Positions 46,644-57,014 of a DNA stretch of 64,000 bases are shown one piece after another. The number at the start of each line of letters is the position of its first letter. Positions within the stretch are counted from its first letter, which is position 1. The DNA comes from Shewanella eurypsychrophilus (GTDB taxonomy: Bacteria; Pseudomonadota; Gammaproteobacteria; Enterobacterales; Shewanellaceae), in the NCBI RefSeq assembly GCF_007004545.3, contig NZ_CP045503.2:3478102-3542101 (forward strand), read 5' to 3'. The notes under the pieces were generated by a model. That model made no database searches and had not been told where the DNA came from. It was given only the letters and a program-made list of their open reading frames with translations. Position numbers and translations under genes: made by a program.

Positions 46644-47612
46644 ATGAGCAAAATTTTCGAAGATAATTCGCATACCATAGGTAACACCCCACTTGTTCGC
46701 CTTAACCGCGTGAGCAATGGTAATGTTCTTGCCAAAGTAGAAGCTAGAAACCCAAGCTTTAGCGTTAAGTGCCGCATCGGTGCCAATATGATTTGGGATG
46801 CTGAGAAAAAAGGTTTGCTAACTCAAGATAAAGAATTGATTGAGCCAACGTCTGGAAATACGGGTATTGCATTAGCGTATGTTGCTGCAGCACGTGGTTA
46901 TAAGTTGACGTTGACCATGCCAAATACCATGAGTCTAGAACGCCGCAAGTTGCTAAAGGCATTAGGCGCTACATTAGTGCTAACTGAAGGCGCTAAAGGC
47001 ATGAAAGGGGCGATTGATAAGGCTGAAGAGATCCGCCAGTCAGCTCCTGAAAAATTCGTTTTACTGCAGCAATTTGATAACCCAGCTAACCCTGAGATCC
47101 ATGAAAAAACCACAGGGCCTGAAATCTGGAATGACACTGACGGTGAAGTCGATGTTGTCGTCGCTGGTGTCGGCACAGGCGGTACGATCACAGGTGTCAG
47201 TCGTTACATTAAAAACGCCAAAGGTAAGGCTATCACTTCTGTGGCAGTTGAACCTGCAGACTCTCCTGTTATCGCGCAGACTTTAGCTGGTCAGGCTATT
47301 CAACCTGGACCACATAAAATCCAAGGTATCGGCGCGGGTTTCATCCCTGGTAACTTAGATCTTGAGATGATTGACCGTGTTGAAGCTGTGACAAATGAAG
47401 AGTCAATTGAGATGGCACAACGTTTAATGAAAGAGGAAGGAATCCTAGTTGGGATCTCTTCTGGTGCAGCCGTTGTGGCAGCAAATCGTATTGCCGAACT
47501 GCCAGAGTTTGCAGGCAAAAAGATTGTCGTTATCTTGCCTTCAGCTGCCGAACGTTATTTATCTTCGGTATTATTTCAAGGCGAGTTCAGCGACGCTGAA
47601 AACGTTCAGTAA
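46644..47612 (+). CDS. cysK: Cysteine synthase A (O-acetylserine sulfhydrylase)
   Basis: PLP enzyme that makes L-cysteine from O-acetylserine and sulfide in the cytosol. The ATG at 46644, with AAAGGAG ten bases upstream, gives [25 protein letters not shown] lysine in [14 protein letters not shown] (Lys42), substrate loop [11 protein letters not shown], phosphate-binding [14 protein letters not shown], and SSGAA. 322 residues, as in E. coli CysK. It pairs functionally with cysZ upstream, sulfate uptake. The gene ends in a strong bidirectional terminator. Confidence 0.96.
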   Translation: MSKIFEDNSHTIGNTPLVRLNRVSNGNVLAKVEARNPSFSVKCRIGANMIWDAEKKGLLTQDKELIEPTSGNTGIALAYVAAARGYKLTLTMPNTMSLERRKLLKALGATLVLTEGAKGMKGAIDKAEEIRQSAPEKFVLLQQFDNPANPEIHEKTTGPEIWNDTDGEVDVVVAGVGTGGTITGVSRYIKNAKGKAITSVAVEPADSPVIAQTLAGQAIQPGPHKIQGIGAGFIPGNLDLEMIDRVEAVTNEESIEMAQRLMKEEGILVGISSGAAVVAANRIAELPEFAGKKIVVILPSAAERYLSSVLFQGEFSDAENVQ

Positions 47613-47623
47613 GCATTTAGAAT

Positions 47624-47663
47624 GATATAAAAAAACCGGATTTAAATCCGGTTTTTTTATATC
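47624..47663. terminator. Perfect bidirectional terminator between cysK and TetR gene
   Basis: Perfect 20-bp inverted repeat with ccggattt/aaatccgg core and seven A's and T's on each side; serves both convergent genes. Confidence 0.93.
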
Positions 47664-47669
47664 GATAAA

Positions 47670-48365
47670 CTATGATTGAATGCCCCTGATAATATTCCTT
47701 ACCGTTGAACTAATAATCGGTTCAAAGTCTTGCACTAATTTGCTATGCAGACTCTGAACAACAGACTGATATTCCAGCAATTTAATCAAACCCAATATCT
47801 GATAGGCATCAGGCTGTGAGCTGATTGAGCCCAGTTGCGTAAAAAATGCCTGAATACTGGCCAGCAAGGACTCATCTAATAGCTTAATGGCATTTGCCAA
47901 TTGACTATTTCTTAACGCTTCTTCATGGAACGCCACTTCCAAAATTCGATCGTCTCGGTTCGACACTTGTTCAGCAATATGAGCGCAAATAAATTGTGAC
48001 AGCTTGCTCACTAAGTGTTCACTCGCTCCATTACAGTTAAATGCACCTGCATCACTCACCTCCTCCGCTGCCGACAATTGCTTGAGTAAATCAAAACTAC
48101 GAGTCTCTAACTCTTTATTCATCCACAGCGTTTTTTCGGCAAAGTAGGTCAAAGAATCACTGATAAGGTCTTTAATATCTTTAAAGTAATAGGTCGTTGA
48201 AGCTAAAGGCACTCCAGCCTCTTTTGCCACCGCTCTATGCCTAACACCCCGGATACCCTCTTTTACAATAAGCCTAAGTGTGGCCTCTAAAATCACCAAC
48301 CGCCTCGCTTCTCCATCACTGCGGCTTGTCTGGCGTCCCACATAAGTTAATGGATAAGTCATCAT
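47670..48365 (-). CDS. TetR-family transcriptional regulator
   Basis: 231 residues. The N-terminal helix-turn-helix is RRLVILEATLRLIVKEGIRGVRHRAVAKEAGVPLASTTYYFKDIKDLI (about 20-68), with the family's TTYYF signature. The rest is a helical ligand-binding and dimer domain that I cannot place in a subfamily with certainty. GGAAACA precedes the start; tandem ATGs make a 1-codon ambiguity. The target is unknown; it is convergent with cysK and divergent from the CBS gene, so it may act on its own promoter or on that of the CBS gene. Confidence 0.88.
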   Translation of the reverse strand: MMTYPLTYVGRQTSRSDGEARRLVILEATLRLIVKEGIRGVRHRAVAKEAGVPLASTTYYFKDIKDLISDSLTYFAEKTLWMNKELETRSFDLLKQLSAAEEVSDAGAFNCNGASEHLVSKLSQFICAHIAEQVSNRDDRILEVAFHEEALRNSQLANAIKLLDESLLASIQAFFTQLGSISSQPDAYQILGLIKLLEYQSVVQSLHSKLVQDFEPIISSTVRNIIRGIQS

Positions 48366-48644
48366 TGTTTCCTTCGTTCTTCGTCAGCGAAAAACACCGA
48401 GTAACACACGAAAAATCAGTCACTAAGTTTAACCGCTGCAGACACAGTAATTTAAAGCTCTGCAAAATATGCTTATCGTTATGTTTTTAATTCTTTTTGT
48501 TTCTTTATCTAACAAAACAAGGAATTCCGTCTAACCTTAAAGCAATAGAGCATAATCGCCAGCAGTTATCCGTCATAACAATTTAACAACAAGTTAACTC
48601 AATATGACAGACAGGACTACTCAGTTGCAATAAAGGAGCGAGCT

Positions 48645-49076
48645 ATGGAGTCGATAAAGATTGCTGACTACATGAATAGACGTCCAGTTACATTTACAGC
48701 AAATATGCCAATCGCAGAAGCCGTAGAGCTATTTTTGCAGAATAAGCAAATTGGTGGGCCGGTTATTAATGATGACAGAAAGGTGATTGGTTTTTTATCT
48801 GAGCAGGACTGCTTGATTAAAATGCTTGAAGCAACCTATTTAAACGAAAATCACTATGACGTCGGCGATGTGATGCATGCAGATCCGCTGACAGTGAAGA
48901 AGGAATCATCTGTGCTGGATCTAGCCCAACAGATGACCCATCACAAACCTAAAATTTATCCTATTGTCGATGATGAAGAAAGATTGATTGGTGTGATTAA
49001 TCGCTCCGCGGTACTGAAGGCCATAGACGATCATTTGAAAGCTATGTATGAGCGCGGTCATACCCGTTTAGTTTAA
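48645..49076 (+). CDS. Tandem CBS-domain protein
   Basis: A 143-residue stand-alone CBS pair (Bateman module), first repeat ADYMNRRPVTFTANMPIAEAVELFLQNKQIGGPVIN..VIGFLSEQD, second GDVMHADPLTVKKESSVLDLAQQM..KIYPIVDDEERLIGVINRSAVL. These bind adenosine nucleotides and sense energy state, usually acting on a partner. AGGAGCG lies before the ATG. It is directly upstream of the nuo operon, but a stable hairpin at 49112-49140 separates them. Confidence 0.9.
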   Translation: MESIKIADYMNRRPVTFTANMPIAEAVELFLQNKQIGGPVINDDRKVIGFLSEQDCLIKMLEATYLNENHYDVGDVMHADPLTVKKESSVLDLAQQMTHHKPKIYPIVDDEERLIGVINRSAVLKAIDDHLKAMYERGHTRLV

Positions 49077-49111
49077 TTGAATTTAGTTTAGTTTTTAAAA
49101 TGGAAAGCCTA

Positions 49112-49140
49112 GATAAGCTAACCGAGGTGGCTAGCTTATC
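49112..49140 (+). terminator. Hairpin between CBS gene and nuo operon
   Basis: Stem gataagcta/tagcttatc (12 bp with one mismatch when extended). No T-tract follows. It may be the terminator for the CBS gene or a leader structure of nuo. Confidence 0.5.
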
Positions 49141-49242
49141 CGCTTTAACTCATCATTGTCGTCCAACTTTATTATCACAATCATGGCATTACCTCGAAAA
49201 TATTTTTTTGGGGATAAAAACAAAAAAATAAGGCGCTGAGCT

Positions 49243-49614
49243 ATGGTATCTGCGAGTTTTGTTTTCTATGTTTTCGCGATAATCATCGTCACTATGACGA
49301 TGATTATTGTATCTCATGCCTTAAATCCCAGAGGCAAGAAGAGGACCAATGCCTATCCCTATGAGTCAGGCATAGTCCCAACTGGCGATACCGATATTCG
49401 TTGGAATGTAAATTATTTCTTAATCGCCATCTCATTCGTTATTTTCGACATTGAAGCGGTATTTCTCTACCTCTGGTCGCTTGTTGTTCTGGAAACCAGT
49501 TGGCCTGGCCTACTCACTGCAAGTCTATTTACCTTAGCCCTGTTCATTGCGCTAATTTATGAAGTTAAACAAGGCGCCTTCGACTGGGGAATACAAAAAG
49601 AGGGAGCCCCTTAA
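49243..49614 (+). CDS. nuoA: NADH:quinone oxidoreductase subunit NuoA
   Basis: Membrane-arm subunit of complex I, 123 residues, three TM helices. The conserved loop [41 protein letters not shown] is the NuoA signature. It opens the operon, which runs through nuoN with mostly 1- to 4-base overlaps. The final base of its stop is the first base of nuoB. Confidence 0.95.
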   Translation: MVSASFVFYVFAIIIVTMTMIIVSHALNPRGKKRTNAYPYESGIVPTGDTDIRWNVNYFLIAISFVIFDIEAVFLYLWSLVVLETSWPGLLTASLFTLALFIALIYEVKQGAFDWGIQKEGAP

Positions 49615-50270
49615 TGCGTTGGCAACTAACCAAACCTCAGCTTGCTGATCCCCAAGAAATTCCAACTGCCTCCATGAGCATGCAGGAGGTGGTAGAGAAA
49701 AACATCTTGGTCACTCGCTTAGAAGATCTTGTCGCCTGGGGCCGAAGTAACTCCCTTTGGCCGTTCAATTTTGGCCTGTCTTGCTGCTATGTCGAGATGG
49801 CCACCTCTTTCACCAGTCGTCATGACATCGCCAGATTTGGCTCTGAAGTGATACGAGCGACACCAAGAGAAGCCGATTTAATAGTCATATCTGGCACTGT
49901 TTTTCTTAAGATGGCACCGGTTATTAAGCACCTATACGATCAAATGTTAGAACCCAAATGGGTGATCAGCATGGGATCTTGTGCCAATTCAGGCGGTATG
50001 TATGACGTCTATAGCGTTGTCCAAGGCGCCGATCGGTTCTTGCCCATAGATGTTTATGTCCCTGGCTGCCCTCCAAGGCCTGAAGCACTCATGTATGGAC
50101 TAACACTACTACAGCAAGCAATAAAAGATGGCGAGGCTAAGCAAAGAAGACCGCTGAATCGTGTCATTACCCCACAAGAGATAGAATCCTTTGCCTGCCG
50201 TAATTTACGTGATGAGAAACATGCATCTCGAGTCATCAGCGATAAACTCACGCCGCCAGATAGGGTGTAA
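49614..50270 (+). CDS. nuoB: NuoB, N2 iron-sulfur cluster subunit
   Basis: Carries cluster N2, the last electron donor to quinone. [11 protein letters not shown] (the tandem Cys), GSCANSGG and [10 protein letters not shown] supply the four ligands. 218 residues, near the family norm. Its start overlaps the nuoA stop by one base and it is followed by nuoCD after two bases, so translation is likely coupled. Confidence 0.96.
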   Translation: MRWQLTKPQLADPQEIPTASMSMQEVVEKNILVTRLEDLVAWGRSNSLWPFNFGLSCCYVEMATSFTSRHDIARFGSEVIRATPREADLIVISGTVFLKMAPVIKHLYDQMLEPKWVISMGSCANSGGMYDVYSVVQGADRFLPIDVYVPGCPPRPEALMYGLTLLQQAIKDGEAKQRRPLNRVITPQEIESFACRNLRDEKHASRVISDKLTPPDRV

Positions 50271-50272
50271 CA

Positions 50273-52060
50273 ATGGATACTGTGACGAAGGAGTTGTCAA
50301 TTAAACCGGTAAATCCACATACAAAGCTGACTTTGGCCATGCTACCAGAGCTTGGTGACGTGATACCCAATAACATTTTTGAACAACAGACAGCAGATAA
50401 TATACTCACGCTTTGGATAGATAAAAAGCTGCTGTTCCCTGTACTTAAGCTATTGAAATCTATTCCTGAGCCATTCAACTTTCTTTTTGACCTCTATGCC
50501 ATCGATGAACGTCTTCGATTAGATAAAGCACAGCTCCCTGCTAAAGCGTTTACCTTGGTGTACCAATTGATGTCGATAGAGCGAAATCAAGATATTCGCT
50601 TAAAAGTTGCGCTTGAAGATAATGAAGAGCAGAGCAGCATCACCTCATTCTGGCCATCAGCAAACTGGTATGAACGTGAGATCTGGGATCTATTTGGTAT
50701 CGTGTTTAACGAACATCCTAACCTCTACCGTATCTTACTTCCCCCCACTTATCTGGGGCATCCACTGAGAAAAGAGTTTCCCTGTCGCGCCACAGAAATG
50801 GAGCCCTTTAGTTTAGATGATGAAAAGTTGGCCAAAGAGCAAGAAGCGCTCAGGTTCGATCCTAAAGCATGGGGAATGGAAGAATCTAGTGAAGATAATG
50901 ATTACCTATTTCTAAATCTTGGGCCTAATCATCCGAGTGTACATGGTGTATTTAGGATAGCGCTGCAACTGCATGGTGAACAGATAAAAAATGCCGTGCC
51001 CGATATCGGCTACCACCATAGAGGGGCAGAAAAAATTGCTGAACGTCAGACCTGGCACGGATTTATTCCCTATACGGATAGAATTGATTACTTAGGGGGA
51101 GTCATGAATAACTTCCCCTATATTTTAGCCATCGAACAGCTAGCCAATATTCAGGTCTCTGAGAGAGTCAAATGTATTCGTGTCATGTTGGCTGAATGCT
51201 TTCGTATTCTAAGCCATATGCTTTTTTTCGGTACATTTGCTCAAGACGTCGGCCAGCTCTCTCCTATCTTCTATCTGTTTATTGATAGAGAGAAACTGTT
51301 CAGCATTATTGAAGCCATCACAGGTGCTCGTATGCACCCAAGCTGGTTTCGTATTGGCGGTGTCGCGCAAGATTTGCCCCAGGGCTGGCATATCATGATG
51401 CAAGAATTTGTCGATTACTTTCCGTCAAAACTCGATGAATATGAAGTTATGGTGATGCAAAACAGCATACTTAAACACAGAGCCATAGGAATAGGAAAGT
51501 ACAATACACAGCAGGCCCTTGAGTGGAATGTTTCAGGTGTAGGACTTCGAGCTACAGGTGCTGACTGGGATCTACGCAAACAGCGTCCTTATTCTGGCTA
51601 TGAAAATTACCAATTCGACATTCCAACGGCCAGTAATGGTGATGCCTATGACAGGTGCCAGCTCAGAGTCGATGAGATGAGACAAAGTCTAAAAATCATT
51701 CAACAATGTATCGACCATATGCCTGCGGGAGACTACAAAGCCGATCACCCATTAACCACTCCGCCGAAAACCGAGCGAAGCAAACAAGACATCGAAACCC
51801 TGATCCAACACTTTTTGAATGTCAGTTGGGGAGCGGTTATGCCAAAAGGCGAATCTTGTTTCGCCGTTGAGGCGACTAAAGGTATCAACGCTTACTCCTT
51901 GATCAGTGATGGTAGTAGCTCGAGTTATCGCACTCGGATCCGCACACCGTCTTTTGCTCATTTACAGATGATCCCCTTGATGGCTAAAGGGCTCATGGTG
52001 GCTGACTTAATCGTTATTCTTGCGAGTATCGATTTTGTTATGGCCGATGTAGACAGGTAG
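50273..52060 (+). CDS. nuoCD: Fused NuoCD (30 + 49 kDa) subunit
   Basis: Connects the hydrophilic arm and forms the quinone pocket. 595 residues: NuoC domain (about 1-190; [39 protein letters not shown]) joined by a short linker to NuoD ([42 protein letters not shown], ending FVMADVDR). The fusion is as in E. coli and other enterics and Shewanella. Confidence 0.96.
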   Translation: MDTVTKELSIKPVNPHTKLTLAMLPELGDVIPNNIFEQQTADNILTLWIDKKLLFPVLKLLKSIPEPFNFLFDLYAIDERLRLDKAQLPAKAFTLVYQLMSIERNQDIRLKVALEDNEEQSSITSFWPSANWYEREIWDLFGIVFNEHPNLYRILLPPTYLGHPLRKEFPCRATEMEPFSLDDEKLAKEQEALRFDPKAWGMEESSEDNDYLFLNLGPNHPSVHGVFRIALQLHGEQIKNAVPDIGYHHRGAEKIAERQTWHGFIPYTDRIDYLGGVMNNFPYILAIEQLANIQVSERVKCIRVMLAECFRILSHMLFFGTFAQDVGQLSPIFYLFIDREKLFSIIEAITGARMHPSWFRIGGVAQDLPQGWHIMMQEFVDYFPSKLDEYEVMVMQNSILKHRAIGIGKYNTQQALEWNVSGVGLRATGADWDLRKQRPYSGYENYQFDIPTASNGDAYDRCQLRVDEMRQSLKIIQQCIDHMPAGDYKADHPLTTPPKTERSKQDIETLIQHFLNVSWGAVMPKGESCFAVEATKGINAYSLISDGSSSSYRTRIRTPSFAHLQMIPLMAKGLMVADLIVILASIDFVMADVDR

Positions 52061-52069
52061 GAGACCTTT

Positions 52070-52792
52070 ATGACCCGAGGCTACGAACAGCAACTAAGGA
52101 TCCCTATTCAAGAGCTGATATCGGCTGACACCACCCGATGTAGTAAGTATCCGGGCAATAGTGGTACATCATCAACACCCGTTAATGTAACCACACCTAA
52201 ATTAGACTCGACGCAGGAACGAACAGATACGGTCCAAACAGCAACAAGAGATGAAAATACGCATACAAGCAATCTCGTAAGATCTGAAAATGATCAAGAT
52301 AGATTAGATGCTGATCAATTAAGCCAGTGTGAGAAAGCTCAACTCGATAAATTGCTTAAGTTAGCGCCCTGCCCGGCAGGCGTCTCAATCGATGCACTAA
52401 AAGTGATACAGGAAGCGCGTGGCTGGGTAAGTGATACCAGCCTATCTTTATTATCAAGCTATCTAAATGTCTCTATTAGCGATCTCGACTCTGTGGCGAC
52501 CTTCTACAACCTGATCTTCAGGCGCCCTGTGGGAGATATTGTCTTGCACCCCTGCAATGGGATCAGCTGCGACTTGATGGGTGGCGCCGAGATCCGCAAT
52601 ACTATTAGCCAGCAGCTAAATATTAAGCCAGGTGAGACAACCGCAGACAATCAATTCACCCTCATTCCTCTTCCCTGTTTAGGTGCCTGTGATAAAGCAC
52701 CTGTGATGATAGCCTCTAAGCGGCTATATGAAAATCTCGATTCTACTCAGACTCTGGGCTTGATTGACGCGCTCATTAAGGGGAATAAATGA
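52070..52792 (+). CDS. nuoE: NuoE with a long N-terminal extension
   Basis: 24-kDa [2Fe-2S] (N1a) subunit. The core starts only about residue 80: CPAGVSIDALKVIQEARGWV, SDLDSVATFYNLIF, HPCNGISC, LPCLGACDKAPVM, with the four cluster cysteines. The first about 80 residues are polar and low in complexity (Ser/Thr/Asp/Gln-rich). E. coli NuoE has 166 residues; this has 240. The start follows the nuoCD stop by nine bases and has AGGAGA, so it looks genuine. The extension may be spacer or a species-specific tail. Confidence 0.93.
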   Translation: MTRGYEQQLRIPIQELISADTTRCSKYPGNSGTSSTPVNVTTPKLDSTQERTDTVQTATRDENTHTSNLVRSENDQDRLDADQLSQCEKAQLDKLLKLAPCPAGVSIDALKVIQEARGWVSDTSLSLLSSYLNVSISDLDSVATFYNLIFRRPVGDIVLHPCNGISCDLMGGAEIRNTISQQLNIKPGETTADNQFTLIPLPCLGACDKAPVMIASKRLYENLDSTQTLGLIDALIKGNK

Positions 52793-54129
52793 ACTTTCCT
52801 CAAAGCCCATTAACCCGATTTATCACAGACAATGAACACAGTTGGCAGCTAGAGCAATATACAGCCCATGGCGGCTACGCTGGCTTTAAAAAAGCCATAG
52901 ATATGAGCTCAGATGAGCTGTTAGATATGTTAAAAAAATCAAATCTGCGTGGTCGAGGTGGAGCAGGTTTTCCAACCGGATTAAAGTGGAGTTTTGTTCC
53001 CCGCGGCGAGGGAGCACCAGCAGAGAAGTATTTAATCGTCAATGCTGACGAAATGGAGCCCGGCGCGTTTAAAGATAGATGGTTACTGGAGCAAACACCT
53101 CATCAAATTATTGAAGGACTGCTCATTGGCGGGTTAACATTAGGTGCAACACAGGGCTATATTTTCCTTAGAGGCGATTATTATCTGGCAGAACAGAGAC
53201 TGAAATCAGCCTTGGATGAGTGCCGTGAACATCATCTGTTAGGCAAAGGCATTCTTGGCAAGAATTTCCAGTTCGATATCCATATACACTCGAGTGCCGG
53301 TCGTTACATCTGTGGTGAAGAAACGGCCCTCATCAACGCGATGGAGGGCAAGCGAGCAAACCCAAGAAGCAAGCCCCCTTTTCCTCAGGTTGCCGGCCTT
53401 TGGGGCAAACCCACCGTAGTGAATAACGTCGAAACCTTTTGCAATTTACCCCATATAATCCACTTTGGCTGTGATTGGTTTAAATCACTGGGAAAAGGCC
53501 AAGATGCAGGCACTAAGATTTTTGGCGTGAGTGGCAGAGTGAATAAACCGGGTTTGTGGGAACTCCCCATGGGCACCAGCATCAGAGAGATCATCGAACA
53601 ACACGCTGGCGGAATGTGCGAAGGCTATCGGCTTAAGGGGCTACTTCCCGGGGGCGGCTCAACAGACTTTCTACTTGAAGAGCATCTAGATGCCAAAATG
53701 GACTATGACGAAATTGGAAAGCTCGGCAGCCGTATGGGAACAGGCACGCTCATTATTCTAGATGATCGCTATTGCCCTGTCTCTATGGTGCTAAATCTGG
53801 TTCGATTTTTCGCTCAAGAATCCTGTGGTTGGTGCACACCTTGTCGTGATGGTCTTCCATGGGCTGTGGCCTTGCTTGAGAAAATAGAAACAGGTTCAGG
53901 TGAATTAGCAGATTTAGACCAGCTTGAAGCCCTGTGTCAATTCGCCGGACCCGGTAATACCTTCTGCGCCTTAGCCCCCGGCGCGGTAGAACCGCTGCAA
54001 AGCGCACTCAAATACTTCAGAAAAGACTTCGAGTCCCATATACATCAGCAATGCTGCCCATATCATTTAACAGAGGTAAGTCATAAAGGCGGCTCAATAG
54101 CCCAATCCCTCGCAGAGGTGAAGCGATGA
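52789..54129 (+). CDS. nuoF: NuoF, NADH-binding 51-kDa subunit
   Basis: Oxidises NADH with FMN and cluster N3. GRGGAGFPTGLKWSFV (NADH site), NADEMEPGAFKDRW (FMN site), YICGEETALINAMEGKRANPRSKPP and ESCGWCTPCRDGL with GNTFCALAPGA for N3. 446 residues. Starts in an ATGA overlap with nuoE. Confidence 0.96.
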   Translation: MNFPQSPLTRFITDNEHSWQLEQYTAHGGYAGFKKAIDMSSDELLDMLKKSNLRGRGGAGFPTGLKWSFVPRGEGAPAEKYLIVNADEMEPGAFKDRWLLEQTPHQIIEGLLIGGLTLGATQGYIFLRGDYYLAEQRLKSALDECREHHLLGKGILGKNFQFDIHIHSSAGRYICGEETALINAMEGKRANPRSKPPFPQVAGLWGKPTVVNNVETFCNLPHIIHFGCDWFKSLGKGQDAGTKIFGVSGRVNKPGLWELPMGTSIREIIEQHAGGMCEGYRLKGLLPGGGSTDFLLEEHLDAKMDYDEIGKLGSRMGTGTLIILDDRYCPVSMVLNLVRFFAQESCGWCTPCRDGLPWAVALLEKIETGSGELADLDQLEALCQFAGPGNTFCALAPGAVEPLQSALKYFRKDFESHIHQQCCPYHLTEVSHKGGSIAQSLAEVKR

Positions 54130-57014
54130 GCCATCATGACGATGAAGCTAAACATATCACTATCAGCATAGACAGCAAAAAATATCAGGTGTTAGCTGGG
54201 GAAAACTTGCTGCAAACCTGCTTAACTTTAGGGTTAGATTTACCCTATTTTTGTTGGCACTCTGAGCTTGGTTCCGTTGGCGCGTGTAGGCAATGTGCGG
54301 TGACACAATATCAAAACAATGAAGACAAAGTTGGTCGATTAATTATGGCCTGTATGACCCAAGTATCTGATGGCATGCAGATCTCGATGCAAGACACAAA
54401 GTCGGCGCAATTTCGACAAACTAATATCGAAGCTATTATGACCCAACATCCTCACGACTGCCCCGTCTGTGAAGAGGGAGGAAACTGCCACTTGCAGGAT
54501 ATGACGGTCATAAGTGGCCATATTAATAGGCGTTATACCGGTAAGAAACGTACTCATCTTAATCAATATCTAGGCCCGATGCTTAACCACGATATGAATC
54601 GCTGTATCGGGTGCTATCGTTGTATCCGCTTTTATCGTGATTATTGCGGCGGCAAGGACCTTAACGTATTTGGCTCAAAAAACCATCTCTATTTTGGCCG
54701 TGCTAATGCCGGTGTACTCGAAAATAACTTTGCTGGAAATTTAGCAGAAGTGTGTCCAACGGGGGTGTTTACCGATAAACCTTTCTCAGAGCACTATACA
54801 CGTAAATGGGATCTGCAGAGCGCACCGTCTATCTGTCCCCATTGCAGTTTAGGCTGCAACGTTACCATCAGTGAGCGAGATAAAATAATTCGCAGAATAA
54901 CCAACCGTAAACATGATGAGGTCAATGGTCATTTCTTATGTAACTTAGGCTTATTTGGCTATGAGCATGCCAATCACTATGACCGCTTAGATAAGCCACT
55001 GAAACGTAATATTCAGACCCTCACGACCGATACCCTCGAGCATGAGGAGGCAATGACTCAATTACAAAACATGATAAATACCAATAAGGCAGGATCATGT
55101 ATTGCTTTAGGCTCAGCAAGGACGTGTATTGAAAACAATGCCGCATTACTCAAGTTAGTCGGCCAAGATAATTTTTATTGCGGCGTTTCCGACAAAGAGC
55201 TGCAGATGCTACAGATGCTATGTCATGCTTATCTGCACCATAGCGTCAATCCGGTATCAATAAGAGAAGCTCAAACTTGCGATGCCGCTTTTATCATCAA
55301 TGAAGACATCAGCAATACAGCCCCAAGACTGGCACTGGGGATCAGGCAAATGACGCGTAATGTGGGGATAGAGCAAGCTCAGCAACTCGGTGTTCAATAC
55401 TGGCAGGATGATGCGGTGAGAAACATAGCCCAAGCTAGCCTCTCACCTTTGATTATCACTGGCTGTTATTCAACCGACCTCTCTGAGCTGGCAAGTCATG
55501 AGCTCATCGCATCCCCCAGTGAGCAACATGTTTTGCTTAATGACATTATCACCCTCTTACAAGAACAAGTAAGTAATATTAAAGCTGGGCTCCCCTCCTC
55601 AATTATCACCGCTCACATCGAGTGCTCAAATCAAGCGAAATCGATAGCCATTGTGCTTATTCAAGCTAAAAAACCTTTAGTAATATCAGGGATGCAAGGT
55701 CTGTCTCCCGACACATTAGCACTCAGTCTACAACTCGCCGAGGTTCTGAAGCAGTTAAATACAGATGCTCGCTTTTATGGCGTCACCAAACAGGCCAACG
55801 ATCTACATTTGGCTATGCTACACCCAAAAGAGCAGGTCAAATCGAATGTGGCCCAGGGAATAGATGCTTTCGTCAATCGATTAATAGCCTCAAACTCTGA
55901 AACGCCTGAAACGCCTGAAACGCCTGAAACAATAATCATCCTGGAGACAGACCTTCACAGGTATATCAGTGTCGATAAACTCAGCGAAGCTTTTGACCAA
56001 GTCAAAAATATCATCGTTATTGACCAAGTGTTTACGCCAACAGCTAAGATGGCCGACCTGGTTATCCCCTCCACCTCGTTTGCAGAATCCCAAGGCAGCT
56101 ATCTCAGCTCAGAGGGCAGACTACAATATGCTTTTGCAGTCACATCGGGGTTCAATCAACGGCGTTTGGCCTGGAGATGGTTAGCAACACTCACAGGGCT
56201 TAGCGGCGATACACAAATCCATGATTGGTTAGCAAAGCAAGTCACTCAATTAGCTAAAATAAAGGAATTTTCAAATTTATCTCAAATCAATAAAAATTCC
56301 GCATTCAGTATCGCAAGGCAACCAACACGCTCAAGTGCAAGAACAGCAATTAATGCAGCCAGAGAGGTAAAAGAATATCCACCAGAGGAAGATTTACACT
56401 CGCCATTTAATCACTCTATGGAAGGTGTCGCAGGTTTTCGGCAGAGCCAGGTGCAACTCATCTCAGTATTACCCGCTAATGCATGGTCACCCAAGTGGAA
56501 TTCAGATCAAGGTGCCAACCGCCGTAATACACAAGCAAACTCCCCATGGACAATGGGGATAACTATTTTCGACACAAATAACACTGAAGTAAAGCCAACA
56601 AGCACTGCAAGGTTTACCTATGATCCGGCAGCGAGTCTTAGCCCAAAAGCAGTTCCAACGTCAAAAGAACTCACTAGAGATACGCTTTCTGACGAGGTGT
56701 TTTCCCCACCAAGATTGCCACTCTTTCCATTGGCCAACCTGTATACAGATTTTGAACTAGCCAGCTTCTCACAATCAATTCAATCTATGGCTCCAAACGC
56801 ATGCTTGCAGATCCACCCTTCCCTCGCAGCATCATTACACTTACATAACGGGCAGGTGGTGTGCCTCCAAGGAAGTAAGCAAACGTTCTCGCTACCTTGT
56901 CGATTCAACGATTCTCAGTCACCTCATATTGCACTTGTGCCTAGCCCAATATTTGCCTTAGTCGGCAACCAAGCCCACATAACGCCAGATGATGACATCG
57001 GAGGCACATCATGA
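54126..57014 (+). CDS. nuoG: NuoG, 75-kDa iron-sulfur subunit
   Basis: Largest subunit of the peripheral arm, 962 residues, longer than E. coli NuoG. N1b cluster: LDLPYFCWHSELGSVGACRQCAV. N5 and N4 region: HDCPVCEEGGNCHLQDM, CIGCYRCIRFYRDYCGG, CPTGVF. The extra N7-type ligands CPHCSLGCN...FLCNLG are present, as in E. coli. The molybdopterin-oxidoreductase-like C-terminus is degenerate and includes a repeated ETPETPET stretch (9-bp DNA repeat). Coupled to nuoF by a 4-base overlap. Confidence 0.94.
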   Translation: MSHHDDEAKHITISIDSKKYQVLAGENLLQTCLTLGLDLPYFCWHSELGSVGACRQCAVTQYQNNEDKVGRLIMACMTQVSDGMQISMQDTKSAQFRQTNIEAIMTQHPHDCPVCEEGGNCHLQDMTVISGHINRRYTGKKRTHLNQYLGPMLNHDMNRCIGCYRCIRFYRDYCGGKDLNVFGSKNHLYFGRANAGVLENNFAGNLAEVCPTGVFTDKPFSEHYTRKWDLQSAPSICPHCSLGCNVTISERDKIIRRITNRKHDEVNGHFLCNLGLFGYEHANHYDRLDKPLKRNIQTLTTDTLEHEEAMTQLQNMINTNKAGSCIALGSARTCIENNAALLKLVGQDNFYCGVSDKELQMLQMLCHAYLHHSVNPVSIREAQTCDAAFIINEDISNTAPRLALGIRQMTRNVGIEQAQQLGVQYWQDDAVRNIAQASLSPLIITGCYSTDLSELASHELIASPSEQHVLLNDIITLLQEQVSNIKAGLPSSIITAHIECSNQAKSIAIVLIQAKKPLVISGMQGLSPDTLALSLQLAEVLKQLNTDARFYGVTKQANDLHLAMLHPKEQVKSNVAQGIDAFVNRLIASNSETPETPETPETIIILETDLHRYISVDKLSEAFDQVKNIIVIDQVFTPTAKMADLVIPSTSFAESQGSYLSSEGRLQYAFAVTSGFNQRRLAWRWLATLTGLSGDTQIHDWLAKQVTQLAKIKEFSNLSQINKNSAFSIARQPTRSSARTAINAAREVKEYPPEEDLHSPFNHSMEGVAGFRQSQVQLISVLPANAWSPKWNSDQGANRRNTQANSPWTMGITIFDTNNTEVKPTSTARFTYDPAASLSPKAVPTSKELTRDTLSDEVFSPPRLPLFPLANLYTDFELASFSQSIQSMAPNACLQIHPSLAASLHLHNGQVVCLQGSKQTFSLPCRFNDSQSPHIALVPSPIFALVGNQAHITPDDDIGGTS
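55901..55930. repeat. 9-bp tandem repeat inside nuoG
   Basis: Three copies of aacgcctga plus three bases, in frame, encoding a (T-P-E) repeat. The unit length keeps the frame if copy number changes. Confidence 0.85.
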
